Below are positions 52,604-62,204 of a DNA stretch of 64,000 nucleotides, piece by piece. A program made the translations under genes and the position numbers. Below the pieces are notes generated by a model. It was not told the origin of the DNA and did no database searches. It saw only the letters and a program-made list of their open reading frames with translations. The DNA is taken from the NCBI GenBank assembly GCA_965277625.1, contig OZ255827.1, forward strand, positions 1,426,001-1,490,000, read 5' to 3'. Position 1 is the stretch's first letter. Each line of letters opens with the position of its first letter. This DNA comes from G965195345 sp965277625. Lineage in GTDB: Bacteria > Pseudomonadota > Gammaproteobacteria > CAKMZV01.

Positions 52604-52880
52604 TACATTTTAATGTCAGGCGATATTGTGACAAATTTCACAGCTCTTAGAGCTAAAAAATGCCATTCCAAAACTTCTAATGTGCTTCAAGTTAGCAAAC
52701 ACAGATGCAACATGTTGTTTTTGGCAGAATGGTTGTGACTATACACAGGTATAACGCAGGAAAATTCATTTTCCAACACATTTTATGCGCTTACAAACAA
52801 TGCCTTATGGTTTTGACTATTTAAGTCTGTGCTTGATCAATGCGCACAATGCCGCAGGCTTTAGTCAACGCCTTTGCGTT
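52604..52880. other. Spacer between the flavoprotein gene and ald
   Basis: A 277-nt region with no ORF or RNA gene I can support. It must hold the promoter of the flavoprotein gene. The bases just after the ald stop form only a weak AACGC/GCGTT hairpin with no T run. Confidence 0.4.
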
Positions 52881-53987
52881 TTAAATGTTTGGGTCGGTGT
52901 AATCTATGTCCAATGAAACAGCTGAATGTTGACACGTCAATCCACCGTCAAGCACGCTCAAGCCATTTCTCAAATTCCGATCATCTTTTATCGCTTGTTG
53001 CCAACCTTTATTCGCAATGGCTTGAACAAAGGGCAAGGTGACATTGTTCAATGCATAAGTGGAGGTATGAGGCACAGCACCAGGCATGTTTGCCACACAA
53101 TAATGGATCACATCGTGTTTCATATAAATGGGGTCTGCATGGGTTGTGGCTTTTGCTGTTTCAATGCAACCGCCTTGGTCAATGGCGACATCAACAATCA
53201 CACTTTTCGGACGCATCGATTGAATCATGGCTTCGGTGACAATTTTAGGGGCAACAGAACCAGGGATCAAAATACCACCAATCACCACATCAGAATCGGC
53301 GACTTGGGTGGCTAAATTGGCATCGGATGAATAAAGTGTTTGAATTTGACCTGAAAATATGGCGTTAATTTCGTCCATAACATTGGCGTTCTTTTCTAAA
53401 ACGGTGACTTGTGCGCCCATGCCAAGGGCAATTTGAGCACTGTTTCTACCCACAACACCGCCACCAATCACAACCACTTTGGCTGGTAATACGCCAGGAA
53501 CGCCGCCAATCAGTTTGCCTGAACCGCCGCAAGGCTTTTGCAAATAATAAGCGGCCGCTTGCGCCGCTAAGCGACCAGCAACTTTTGACATTGGTGCCAA
53601 TAATGGCAATCGCCCTGCATGATCGGTCACGGTTTCATAGGCTATGCACACGGCGTGACTGTCCATCAACTCAGTGGTCAAGGTTTTATCTGCAGCGAGA
53701 TGAAGATAGGTAAATAAAATTTGATCTTTACGCAGTAATTTGCGTTCCTGGGCTAAGGGTTCTTTAACCTTAACGATCATATCGGCGTATTCAAAAACCG
53801 TTTCAGCATCTTTTCCGATGCTTGCGCCTGAATCTTCAAAAACCGAATCTTCAGTGCCAATGCCGAGTCCAGCGCCGCTTTGAACCATCACTTCATGCCC
53901 TTGTTGGGTCAATTGAAATACTGATTCAGCAGTTAGCCCAATCCGATACTCATGATTTTTAATTTCCGTTGGAATGCCGATTTTCAT
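52881..53987 (-). CDS. ald: Alanine dehydrogenase
   Basis: A 368-residue NAD-dependent enzyme converting alanine to pyruvate and ammonia. MKIGIPTEIKNHEYRIGLT, KVKEPLAQERKLLRKDQILF and the Rossmann segment VIGGGVVGRNSAQIALGMGA are diagnostic. Catalytic lysine and histidine are expected in VKVKEP and YLHLAAD. GAGGAAA stands 7 nt before the ATG. It is probably monocistronic, with 187 nt upstream and a 277-nt gap below. Confidence 0.95.
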   Translation of the reverse strand: MKIGIPTEIKNHEYRIGLTAESVFQLTQQGHEVMVQSGAGLGIGTEDSVFEDSGASIGKDAETVFEYADMIVKVKEPLAQERKLLRKDQILFTYLHLAADKTLTTELMDSHAVCIAYETVTDHAGRLPLLAPMSKVAGRLAAQAAAYYLQKPCGGSGKLIGGVPGVLPAKVVVIGGGVVGRNSAQIALGMGAQVTVLEKNANVMDEINAIFSGQIQTLYSSDANLATQVADSDVVIGGILIPGSVAPKIVTEAMIQSMRPKSVIVDVAIDQGGCIETAKATTHADPIYMKHDVIHYCVANMPGAVPHTSTYALNNVTLPFVQAIANKGWQQAIKDDRNLRNGLSVLDGGLTCQHSAVSLDIDYTDPNI

Positions 53988-54175
53988 AAAGTTTCCTCGC
54001 TAAATTCGTTCATTAAATTAAGTCTTTATAAACCCATTCGGGGGGGCAACATTCTACAAGACAAAATGATTTTTCGTTATCATTCCTTTATACATTTTTC
54101 AATTAATTGCGCCACGCCAATATAGAATGGCAACAACTGTCATTCCAGACTGCTTTGCCATGGGTCTTTGCGTGG

Positions 54176-54772
54176 TTATTTGAGCAGGTTTTGCTGTTCC
54201 AAGTGCTGGCTTAGAAGTCCTTTATTCTGTCGCAATTCTTCTGCTGACAGTCCAATCAATTCATGGGGAAAGACCAACCAATCTGCCGTTTCTTCAATGT
54301 AAAAATCTGGCACGATATCGGTTTGGTTATTCTTTGGTTTGAAGTACGGGGTCGCCACCCTGATCGTTGGGGTGTTTTTACGGCAATGTTTTTTGATGTC
54401 CTTAATAACCTGTTCTACGCTCAGTCCCGTATCAAAAACATCATCCACGATCAGCAAAGAATCCGTGTCTTCAATGTTCTCAATGATGTAGTGTAAGCCA
54501 TGCACTCGAATATTGCGATCGCGCTCAGCAATGCCTTTATACGACGAAGTCCGTATGGCAATGTGATCGGTTTTGGTGCCCAAATAGCTGAGCAATTCTT
54601 GTACGGCAATGCCCACAGGCGTTCCACCCCGCCAAATGCCAACAATGTAGTCGGGACTGAATGGACTGTTGAAAATTTTTATCGCCATTTTAAATGAAAT
54701 ATCGAGCAGAGTTTCACTGCTAATAAATGTTTTTTGAACCTGTGTTTTATCGTCTGGATGATTTGATGACAT
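54176..54772 (-). CDS. Hypoxanthine/xanthine-type phosphoribosyltransferase
   Basis: The 198-residue protein is a type I phosphoribosyltransferase with the PRPP loop LLIVDDVFDTGLS at residues 106-118, an N-terminal YIVGIWRGGTPVG flexible-loop segment and HIAIRTSSYKG. It transfers phosphoribose from PRPP to a purine. The VFPHELIG hood fits hypoxanthine or xanthine. It is longer than small Hpt proteins, and its exact base preference is uncertain. It stands alone between ald and parB. Confidence 0.8.
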   Translation of the reverse strand: MSSNHPDDKTQVQKTFISSETLLDISFKMAIKIFNSPFSPDYIVGIWRGGTPVGIAVQELLSYLGTKTDHIAIRTSSYKGIAERDRNIRVHGLHYIIENIEDTDSLLIVDDVFDTGLSVEQVIKDIKKHCRKNTPTIRVATPYFKPKNNQTDIVPDFYIEETADWLVFPHELIGLSAEELRQNKGLLSQHLEQQNLLK

Positions 54773-54788
54773 ATTAAATCCTTTCCTT

Positions 54789-54816
54789 GTTCACGGTAAT
54801 CATTACGATTGTGAAC
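54789..54816. promoter_or_regulatory. Inverted repeat upstream of the phosphoribosyltransferase gene
   Basis: GTTCAC and GTGAAC are separated by 16 nt in the 82-nt gap between parB and this gene, 17 nt before its ATG. The spacing is more than one helical turn, so it could be an operator or a leader hairpin. No regulator is known. Confidence 0.3.
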
Positions 54817-54839
54817 GGTTAAATGTTTTGAACTGGCGC

Positions 54840-54869
54840 TTTCCCATCAGCGCATTAATCTGATGGAAA
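54840..54869 (-). terminator. Hairpin overlapping the parB stop
   Basis: TTTCCCATCAG and CTGATGGAAA form a 10-bp stem with one bulged C around the parB stop codon. No T run follows on the minus strand, so the terminator call is weak; it may simply be a structured 3' end. Confidence 0.3.
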
Positions 54870-55763
54870 CCAGCGTTCAACGATGTTTTCTAAAAATTCT
54901 TCATCGGCAAAGGGGATGACGATTTCGCCACTACCGTTCACTTTGGTCCGAATCCGTATTTCAAGGGCGGTTGTTTTTCGTAATTTCTTTTGGATGGTTT
55001 GATGATTTTCTGGCAATGATTTTTGATCAGAATGCCGAATTTGTTGAACGGTTGGATCCATTCGCTTGATCTCTTGCTCAACTTTTCGCGCCGACCACTG
55101 ATTTTCGATAATCTTATCTGCGAAATGATCCTGCGCTGATTTATCCAGTGACAATAATGGTCGAACATGACCCATTCGCAATTGACCCGTCATCACTTTC
55201 TCTTGAACGTTTTCAGATAATTCTAACAAACGTAAGGCATTGGTCACACCCGAGCGCGATTTCCCCACAGCTTGCGCCACGGCTTCGTGTGTCAAATGAT
55301 AGCTATGAACCAATTTATCCAATGCTTGCGCCTCTTCAATGGCGTTCAAGTCTTCGCGTTGCATGTTTTCAATCAATGCCACAGCCAAGACCATTTCTTC
55401 GCTGAGATCGTCTCTAACGATGATTGGAATGGTTGGAATATTGGCCAGTTTTGCTCCACGCCAACGACGCTCTCCTGCAATGATTTCAAATTGGGTACCC
55501 TTGGTGCGCACAACCACAGGTTGTATGACGCCTTGCACTTTTATGGAGGCGGCTAATTGTTCCAGTGACTCTTTATCAAAATGTTTTCTTGGCTGATTGT
55601 CCCCGACGACCAAACGGTCTAAGGCGACTTGTTGCGATTGTTTCTGATGTTCTTCAGCATTGCTTGAAGGCGTCGTATTCTGCGCATCTTCACTCAAATA
55701 CGATTGTTGGACCGAATTCAGCAAGCTGTCCAAACCTTTTCCCAGACCACCTGTTTTACTCAT
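54855..55763 (-). CDS. parB: Chromosome partitioning protein ParB
   Basis: I use ATG 55763 (MSKTGGLGKGLDSLL), 10 nt after the parA stop, giving 302 residues; the longer frame to 55838 overlaps parA. ParB/Spo0J box: VVGDNQPRKHFD, then IIAGERRWRGAKLANI. A helix-turn-helix follows at about 175-195 (LTHEAVAQAVGKSRSGVTNALRLL). The C-terminal dimerisation part is normal. ParB binds parS and clamps DNA for segregation with ParA. No parS match (TGTTTCACGTGAAACA) was found in the window. Confidence 0.96.
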   Translation of the reverse strand: MSKTGGLGKGLDSLLNSVQQSYLSEDAQNTTPSSNAEEHQKQSQQVALDRLVVGDNQPRKHFDKESLEQLAASIKVQGVIQPVVVRTKGTQFEIIAGERRWRGAKLANIPTIPIIVRDDLSEEMVLAVALIENMQREDLNAIEEAQALDKLVHSYHLTHEAVAQAVGKSRSGVTNALRLLELSENVQEKVMTGQLRMGHVRPLLSLDKSAQDHFADKIIENQWSARKVEQEIKRMDPTVQQIRHSDQKSLPENHQTIQKKLRKTTALEIRIRTKVNGSGEIVIPFADEEFLENIVERWFPSD

Positions 55764-55773
55764 GTTTTCATCC

Positions 55774-56541
55774 TCAAAGAATGTGTTTATTAAATAACTC
55801 GGAAGCCAAAGCCATATAAGCGATTGAGCCTGAGGCATTCATATCATATTCTATGGCACTCATGCCATAGCTGGGTGCTTCAGCAAGGCGGACGTTGCGA
55901 GGAATGATGGTACTCATGACCTTGCCAGAAAAATATTTTAACAGCTGATTGGACACGTCTCTCGACAAGCGCGAACGTTTGTCGTACATGGTCCGAACAA
56001 TGGCACTGATTTCTAAATTTGGATTATGACTGCTATTGACAATGTCAATGGTTTTCATCAGAGCACTCAGTCCCTCTAAGGAATAGTATTCGCATTGAAC
56101 GGGAATAATCAAGCCTTGGGCCGCCGTGAGCGCGTTGAGCGTCAACAAATTCAGCGTCGGCGGCGTATCAATGAACACCAGATCATAAGTGCCTTGAGGG
56201 ATTTGCTCAAGCGCCAGTCGCAAACGTCGTTCCCTTTGATCGGCTGATACCAAAGCCAACTCGGCTTGGGTCAGACTGGCATCTGAAGGCAGGACATCGA
56301 ATTTGCCCGCTTCTGGGGTCACAATGGCTTGGGTGATTTTGCAACGCCCCATGAGCACCTCATTGACACTCAGGCCCAATTTGTGTTTCTCCAATCCACA
56401 TCCTGACGACGCATTGCCTTGCGGGTCCATGTCAACCAACAGAATTTTTTTATCCATGGTGGCGACGGCCGCGCTCAAGTTGACCGTTGTGGTTGTTTTA
56501 CCCACGCCCCCTTTTTGATTGCTGATTGAAAATATTTTCAT
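55774..56541 (-). CDS. parA: Chromosome partitioning ATPase ParA
   Basis: The 255-residue ATPase has the deviant Walker A KGGVGKTTT at residues 10-18, with DMDPQGNASSG and DTPPTLNLLT further on. It pairs with ParB for chromosome segregation. It starts 1 nt after the rsmG stop, in the usual mnmG-rsmG-parA-parB order. Confidence 0.97.
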   Translation of the reverse strand: MKIFSISNQKGGVGKTTTTVNLSAAVATMDKKILLVDMDPQGNASSGCGLEKHKLGLSVNEVLMGRCKITQAIVTPEAGKFDVLPSDASLTQAELALVSADQRERRLRLALEQIPQGTYDLVFIDTPPTLNLLTLNALTAAQGLIIPVQCEYYSLEGLSALMKTIDIVNSSHNPNLEISAIVRTMYDKRSRLSRDVSNQLLKYFSGKVMSTIIPRNVRLAEAPSYGMSAIEYDMNASGSIAYMALASELFNKHIL

Positions 56542-56542
56542 C

Positions 56543-57196
56543 TTAGGTTGGTTCAGAACATTGATTCATCATGACTAAACAGCGTTGATCAAGTCCTGCA
56601 AGTTTGGTTAACTGAATCACGGACACCTGTAGCTCAAATTGTGTTTTTAACGCCGCTATTTCATCCGAATTGACCGTGCTTTTCATGGCAATAATTTTAC
56701 CCTTTTCTGTCAGAGCAGGACGACATAAAGACCAAATTTGTGATAAATCTGTGACAGCACGGGTGATAATTTGATCGTATGAACGCCCTTTGATTTGCTC
56801 CATACGGCTATTCTTAACCACCACATTTTCCAATTTCAATAATCGTGTTATATGCCGAATAAAACGGCATTTTTTAGAATTTGATTCGACCAATGTCACC
56901 TGACAATGCGGTAAAGCAATGGCCAATGGCAAACCTGGAAACCCTGCACCAGTGCCAAAATCCAGTATGGCGTTTGAATCTATCCACGACAAGACGCTTA
57001 AACTGTCCATAATATGATGCGTCAACGCTTTATCAAACTGCTGAATGCCCGTTAAATTCATTTGTTGATTCCATTTCAACAGCTCTTCTACTAAGAGAAT
57101 CAATGCATTGCTTTGCTGGACACTCAGGTCAATTGCTTGCGCGTCTAACAGCGCTTGCAGTGGCAGATGGGGCAAATTTGGTTGGTCCTCTTGCAT
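56543..57196 (-). CDS. rsmG: 16S rRNA (guanine-N7)-methyltransferase RsmG
   Basis: The 217-residue methyltransferase (GidB) modifies G527 of 16S rRNA. The SAM site is DFGTGAGFPGLPLAI, with KWNQQMNLTG upstream and RAVTDLSQIWSL in the C-terminal part. It starts 54 nt after the mnmG stop. Length and context are typical. Confidence 0.95.
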   Translation of the reverse strand: MQEDQPNLPHLPLQALLDAQAIDLSVQQSNALILLVEELLKWNQQMNLTGIQQFDKALTHHIMDSLSVLSWIDSNAILDFGTGAGFPGLPLAIALPHCQVTLVESNSKKCRFIRHITRLLKLENVVVKNSRMEQIKGRSYDQIITRAVTDLSQIWSLCRPALTEKGKIIAMKSTVNSDEIAALKTQFELQVSVIQLTKLAGLDQRCLVMMNQCSEPT

Positions 57197-57250
57197 GATT
57201 GGAGTCTGCTAATACGCAATGTCAGTACAACAAAGCGGTGGTCTGACGAT

Positions 57251-59143
57251 TTATGCTTTCAGCTTTACGGCCGCGTAATGCTGCTTTATTGCCACAATCA
57301 AGATGCTTATGGCAGCTGGCGTAACACCAGAAATACGGCTGGCTTGTCCGAGCGTTTCGGGCCGAAAGTGTTGTAATTTTTGTTGCACCTCATTGGACAG
57401 TCCCTTGACCTTGCTGAAATCCAATGATTCGGGGATTTTTTGTTTAAAAAGGCGTTTGTGTTTTTCAACCTCTAATTTCTGCCGCTCTATATAACCTGAA
57501 TATTTGATTTGTGATTCCACTTGTTCGATGACAATTGGATCTAAGGCGGGCGCCTGAAAATCTGGCAAGGTGGCCAAGGCTTTATAAGTGTTTGCTGGGC
57601 GTTTCAATAAGGCTTCCCATGTGGCGTCTTTGGTCAATGATTCTCCCAACATCTGCTTGCCTTGCGTGCTCAATTTATCAGGAAAAATACGCGTTGCGCG
57701 CAATCGTGCGGCTTCTTGTTCAATGGCGTGCCATTTTTTTTCTAAAACCGCCATACGATGACTGCTGACAATGCCCAACTCATAGCCCTTGGCGGTGAGT
57801 CTTTGATCGGCATTATCTTCGCGTAACATCAAACGATATTCAGCGCGGGATGTGAACATCCTATAAGGCTCTTCTGTGCCCTGAGTGATTAAATCATCAA
57901 CCAACACACCAAGATAAGCCTCATCTCGCCCTGGTGTCCAAGGCTCTAATTGTTGCGTTTGGCGCGCCGCATTGACACCTGCTAACAGCCCTTGCGCCGC
58001 GGCTTCTTCATAACCCGTTGTGCCGTTGATTTGCCCAGCAAAAAATAAGCCATCTATTGATTTGACCTCCAATGAGGCGCGCAAGTGTCTGGGGTCAAAA
58101 AAATCGTACTCTATGGCATAACCTGGTCGGGTGATGTGGGCTTGTTCAAAACCCTTAATCGATTGAACCATTGCCACTTGAACGTCAAAAGGTAAGCTCG
58201 TTGAAATGCCATTGGGATACAGCTCTATGGCGTCTAACCCTTCTGGCTCAATAAAAATCTGATGCGATGTGCGCTCTGAAAAACGTACCACTTTGTCTTC
58301 AATCGATGGGCAATATCTCGGACCAATACCATCAATGACCCCACCATACAATGGTGAACGACTCAGGGCTTGTTCGATGAGTTCATGGGTTTTTTCGTTG
58401 GTATGGGTAATGTGGCAAGCAACTTGCCGAGGGTGCTGTTCGACCGAGCCTATAAACGAAAAAACGGGTGCAGGGCTGTCTCCCGCTTGGATTTCTAAAT
58501 TTGAAAAATCAACCGTGCGTTTGTCAATTCTGGGTGGGGTGCCCGTTTTCAACCGTCCGACAGGCAATGCCATTTCGCGCAGCCGTTTGGCCAGACTGAT
58601 CGCTGGTGGGTCGCCTGCACGCCCCCCTTGAAAATGCTCTAAACCAATGTGAATTTTACCGCCCAAAAAAGTGCCCGTTGTCAGAATAACCGATTGCGCC
58701 GCAAATCTTACGCCAATCTGAGTAACCACTCCGACGACCTTGCCTTGTTCTAAAATCAAATCATCGACGGTTTGTTGGAATATATGTAAATTTTCAGCAT
58801 TTTCTAATTGATGCCGTATGGCTTGTCGGTACAAACTTCGATCCGCCTGCGCACGTGTTGCTCTGACGGCTGCCCCTTTTGAGGCATTCAAAGTCCGAAA
58901 TTGGATGCCAGAGCAGTCTGCTGCGGTTGCCATTGCCCCACCCAATGCATCAATTTCTTTGACCAAATGCCCTTTGCCAATGCCGCCAATTGAGGGATTA
59001 CAACTCATCTGACCTAATGTTTCAAAATTATGCGTCAATAGTAAGGTTTTGACGCCCATACGTGCACTCGCCAATGCCGCTTCTGTGCCAGCATGACCTG
59101 CGCCTATAACAATGACTTCAAATTTATCTTGCCAATGGATCAT
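57251..59143 (-). CDS. mnmG: tRNA uridine 5-carboxymethylaminomethyl modification enzyme MnmG
   Basis: The 630-residue FAD protein (GidA) works with MnmE at U34 of tRNAs. FAD motif: VIGAGHAGTEAALASARMG; further conserved blocks are SCNPSIGGIGKGHLVKEIDALGG (quoted in part), the GTFLGGKIHIGL segment and GTTGYEEAAAQGLLAG. MnmE is not adjacent in this window. It leads the mnmG-rsmG-parA-parB block and stands 50 nt after pdxH. Confidence 0.97.
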   Translation of the reverse strand: MIHWQDKFEVIVIGAGHAGTEAALASARMGVKTLLLTHNFETLGQMSCNPSIGGIGKGHLVKEIDALGGAMATAADCSGIQFRTLNASKGAAVRATRAQADRSLYRQAIRHQLENAENLHIFQQTVDDLILEQGKVVGVVTQIGVRFAAQSVILTTGTFLGGKIHIGLEHFQGGRAGDPPAISLAKRLREMALPVGRLKTGTPPRIDKRTVDFSNLEIQAGDSPAPVFSFIGSVEQHPRQVACHITHTNEKTHELIEQALSRSPLYGGVIDGIGPRYCPSIEDKVVRFSERTSHQIFIEPEGLDAIELYPNGISTSLPFDVQVAMVQSIKGFEQAHITRPGYAIEYDFFDPRHLRASLEVKSIDGLFFAGQINGTTGYEEAAAQGLLAGVNAARQTQQLEPWTPGRDEAYLGVLVDDLITQGTEEPYRMFTSRAEYRLMLREDNADQRLTAKGYELGIVSSHRMAVLEKKWHAIEQEAARLRATRIFPDKLSTQGKQMLGESLTKDATWEALLKRPANTYKALATLPDFQAPALDPIVIEQVESQIKYSGYIERQKLEVEKHKRLFKQKIPESLDFSKVKGLSNEVQQKLQHFRPETLGQASRISGVTPAAISILIVAIKQHYAAVKLKA

Positions 59144-59193
59144 TTTAGTGAATAAAACCTACGATTGATTATGAGGGCGTATTATACGATTAT

Positions 59194-59826
59194 CTACGGC
59201 GATAAACGTTCTATGCACCATTGATCTTGCTGTTTTTGATAGCAAAATCGATCGTGTAATCGCCCTATTCTGCCTTGCCAAAATTCCCAATAATGCGGTT
59301 TGATGAGGTAGCCTTGCCAATGTTTGGGGGTTGGGACGGTCTTTGGATATTGTGCGCTCAAGTGATCCACTGCTTGTTCAAGCGTTTGCCGATTGTCGAT
59401 GACACTACTCTGAAATGAAGCACTGGCACTCAGTTGAGATTCTCTTGGCCGCGTTTGAAAATAACGATCCCCAACGGCAAAATCAAGTGCTTCGATTTGA
59501 CCTTGAATACGCACCTGTCGTTCAAATTCATGCCAATAAAATAAGGCGGCAACCGAGCCAGTGGCTTCAATGTCTTGGGCTTTATTGCTGCGATTGTCTG
59601 TATAAAAAACCAATCCCTTTGGCTGGATGTCCCTTAACAGCACCACGCGTGATGACGGTTGTCCTTGCTTGTCAACGGTCGCTACGCTCATGGCGTTGTA
59701 ATCGAGCTTAACTTCTTTGACTTGGTCTAACCATTGCTGAAAAAAGTCCAAAGGTTCTGGCGCTAAATCTGCCCGATTCAGTTGTCCAGTCGCATAGTCA
59801 AAACGATGGTCAGAGAGAGAGTTCAT
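59194..59826 (-). CDS. pdxH: Pyridoxine/pyridoxamine 5'-phosphate oxidase
   Basis: ATG 59826 (MNSLSDHRFDY) gives 210 residues, close to the usual 218; the longer frame to 59859 runs deeper into dsbD. The FMN enzyme makes pyridoxal phosphate, which the several PLP enzymes in this window require. Conserved: MSVATVDKQGQPSSRVVLLR, then FYTDNRSNKAQDIE and the C-terminal EFWQGRIGRLHDR. It overlaps the end of dsbD by 17 nt. Confidence 0.95.
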   Translation of the reverse strand: MNSLSDHRFDYATGQLNRADLAPEPLDFFQQWLDQVKEVKLDYNAMSVATVDKQGQPSSRVVLLRDIQPKGLVFYTDNRSNKAQDIEATGSVAALFYWHEFERQVRIQGQIEALDFAVGDRYFQTRPRESQLSASASFQSSVIDNRQTLEQAVDHLSAQYPKTVPTPKHWQGYLIKPHYWEFWQGRIGRLHDRFCYQKQQDQWCIERLSP

Positions 59827-62113
59827 GTAATCGATCAAGTAAGTCGGAAGCACTGACAAATCCGACAGTTTTTAGATTTTCCAATTCTTGTCCGCTTTTG
59901 CCAATAAAAATGATCGCTGGCGGACCAATGATGCCATATTTTTTCATGAATGCTTTGTCATCTGCGGTGTTGTCGGTGACATCAATTTTTATGGCACCCA
60001 GTTGATTGAGTTTTTGAGCGACTTCAGCCTCACTAAAGGTCAAGGCGGCCAATTCTTTGCAAGACACACACCACTTAGCGGTGACATACATCACTAAGGG
60101 TTGTTGTTGTGCACGTGCGCTGGCAATCACGTCCTCAATCGCAGTACCCGATTTAATGGTTACAAAGGCCTCAACATTTTGTTGCTTAGCGGTCGCAGTA
60201 TTAGCAGTGGCGACCAAATTTTCCAATGGCTGAAGCAGGCTTCTGCCACCACTGGCAACCCCAAGTAATAAAATGGCGCCCATGATGAGCAGTACCCACG
60301 CCAGACCTTTCCATAGGGCTGACCAGCCTCTTTTTGCCAGGGGTTCAAAGGCGCCCATATAAATGGCACAAACAATGAACAATACCCCCCATAGAATCAT
60401 TGAGACCCAAACGGGGACGATGCGATCGAGCAGCCAGATCGCCAATCCAATCAGCATCACCCCAAATCCCAATTTGACCACATTCATCCATGCACCAGTT
60501 TTGGGCATGAATTTACCCGCCGTTGTACCAAAAATGATGAGGGGCAAACCCATGCCCATACTCAAAGCAAAAAGTGAAAATCCACCCAGAACGGCATCGC
60601 CTGTTTGGCCAATGTAGATCAATGCACCCGTCAATGGTGGCGTCACGCAAGGGCCCACGACTAAGGCTGAAATGAAGCCCATGGTTGCTACGCCGAGCAG
60701 TGAGGTGTTTTTTTGCTTATTGCTCAACAATGTTAGGCGGGTTTGAATAAAAGCTGGGACTTGTAAATCATAGAACCCAAACATCGACAAGGCCAACAAT
60801 AACAATATGCCAGACATGGATGCAATCACCCAAACATTTTGCAAAGCCGCTTGCAGGTTTTCGCCAAATACACCCGCCAATATACCAGCGATTGTGTAAG
60901 TAAACGCCATGGCCAGCACATACACCAAGGAGATGATGAAGGCATTTTTTGTATTCGTTTTTTGCGCTGAATTTTGGTCAGGATTTTGACCAATAATGAT
61001 GCTCGATAGGATTGGAATCATGGGCAATACGCAGGGGGTAAATGCCAGCAATAGACCAGAGACAAAAAACAATAGTAAGATGCCCCAAAATTGACCCGAT
61101 TGCAAGGTTTCTATAATCAACGACTGCTCAGATTCAATTTGACCAGCCACCTTGTTGGCCGATTGGACGTTGGTGGGTTGCGGTGTTTGAGCACCGATTG
61201 ATGAACCCTGCTGGGGTTCTAATTGCATTTTGAAAGACTGTGGTGGATAACAGATGCCAATGTCGGCGCACCCTTGGTAGCGAACATTGAGTAGGCCACC
61301 GCTTGCAAGGTCTTTTGCTTTTAATAGCAATGACATTGGTTGGGTATAGACGGTCACTTTGCCAAACAAAGGGTCGTCTTTCATTGTGCCTTGGGGCAAG
61401 GATACGGGGATGGCTTGGAGATCCAACTTGGCCCTGAACTGATCTTTGTACAAATAATGACCAGGAACCACGTCAAAAAGAACCCTGGCAGAACCATCAG
61501 GATTGCGCATGAAGCTGACCTTAAACGCTTCATTTGCCGGCAGAATATCTTGGCTCGAGGTCAGTGGTGTCAATTGTTTTAGTTGCTTTGGTTTTACCTC
61601 AAAACTGGCTTTTTGGGGCGGATAACACACGCCTTGGTCAGCACAACCTTGAAAACGTGCAATTAACGTCCCGCCTTTTTGTAAATCCAGTGCAGACAAT
61701 TTCAAAATCACCGGCTGATCATAAACAGCAACTTGACCAAAGGTCAAATCGTCTTTCATGGTCGCTTTGGGTAATGGCGATTGCACCATAATTGGCACAT
61801 CGTCTAAGGTGAATTTGAATTTATCCTGATAAAGGTAGTAGCCTTCTGCAACGGTGAAAAATAATTCACCTGTGCCGTCTGTTTGCTGTTGAAATTCAGC
61901 GCTATAAGCTTGTTCTGGTGTCAGTAATTCAGTTTTTTTATTGCCGAATAAACTGGGCAAATCGAACAGACTGGTCGCATAGACTGAGCTGGTTAAACAC
62001 AGCCAAAGCAAAGCAAACACCCCTTTTTTAATCAGATGGGCTTTGCTACTGCGATCAATGATTGGCGCAATATTTGGCGTTGGTTCGGCGAGAGAATTGA
62101 CGCGTTGATTCAT
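59810..62113 (-). CDS. dsbD: Thiol:disulfide interchange protein DsbD with duplicated alpha domain
   Basis: ATG 62113 has AAGGAT 7 nt upstream and gives 767 residues. An N-terminal signal ends near SSVYA. Two tandem DsbD-alpha domains follow, each with the motif QGCAD-x-G-x-CYPPQ: C157/C163 in the first and C282/C288 in the second. The central membrane domain has about eight helices with C361 (FTPCVLPM) and C489 (GPCVTPPL). A C-terminal thioredoxin-like domain has C682 and C685 in AKWCVSCKEL. DsbD moves electrons from cytoplasmic thioredoxin to periplasmic DsbC, DsbG and CcmG. E. coli DsbD is about 565 residues with one alpha domain, so the extra length here is the duplication. Confidence 0.93.
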   Translation of the reverse strand: MNQRVNSLAEPTPNIAPIIDRSSKAHLIKKGVFALLWLCLTSSVYATSLFDLPSLFGNKKTELLTPEQAYSAEFQQQTDGTGELFFTVAEGYYLYQDKFKFTLDDVPIMVQSPLPKATMKDDLTFGQVAVYDQPVILKLSALDLQKGGTLIARFQGCADQGVCYPPQKASFEVKPKQLKQLTPLTSSQDILPANEAFKVSFMRNPDGSARVLFDVVPGHYLYKDQFRAKLDLQAIPVSLPQGTMKDDPLFGKVTVYTQPMSLLLKAKDLASGGLLNVRYQGCADIGICYPPQSFKMQLEPQQGSSIGAQTPQPTNVQSANKVAGQIESEQSLIIETLQSGQFWGILLLFFVSGLLLAFTPCVLPMIPILSSIIIGQNPDQNSAQKTNTKNAFIISLVYVLAMAFTYTIAGILAGVFGENLQAALQNVWVIASMSGILLLLALSMFGFYDLQVPAFIQTRLTLLSNKQKNTSLLGVATMGFISALVVGPCVTPPLTGALIYIGQTGDAVLGGFSLFALSMGMGLPLIIFGTTAGKFMPKTGAWMNVVKLGFGVMLIGLAIWLLDRIVPVWVSMILWGVLFIVCAIYMGAFEPLAKRGWSALWKGLAWVLLIMGAILLLGVASGGRSLLQPLENLVATANTATAKQQNVEAFVTIKSGTAIEDVIASARAQQQPLVMYVTAKWCVSCKELAALTFSEAEVAQKLNQLGAIKIDVTDNTADDKAFMKKYGIIGPPAIIFIGKSGQELENLKTVGFVSASDLLDRLHELSL

Positions 62114-62204
62114 ATTTGTTATCCTTGCAGACATTTTGTCTTTCATTATAACCGCGAGCAAGTTTATAACAACGGAAATGATTTCACGCGATCCAACATA
62201 ACAA

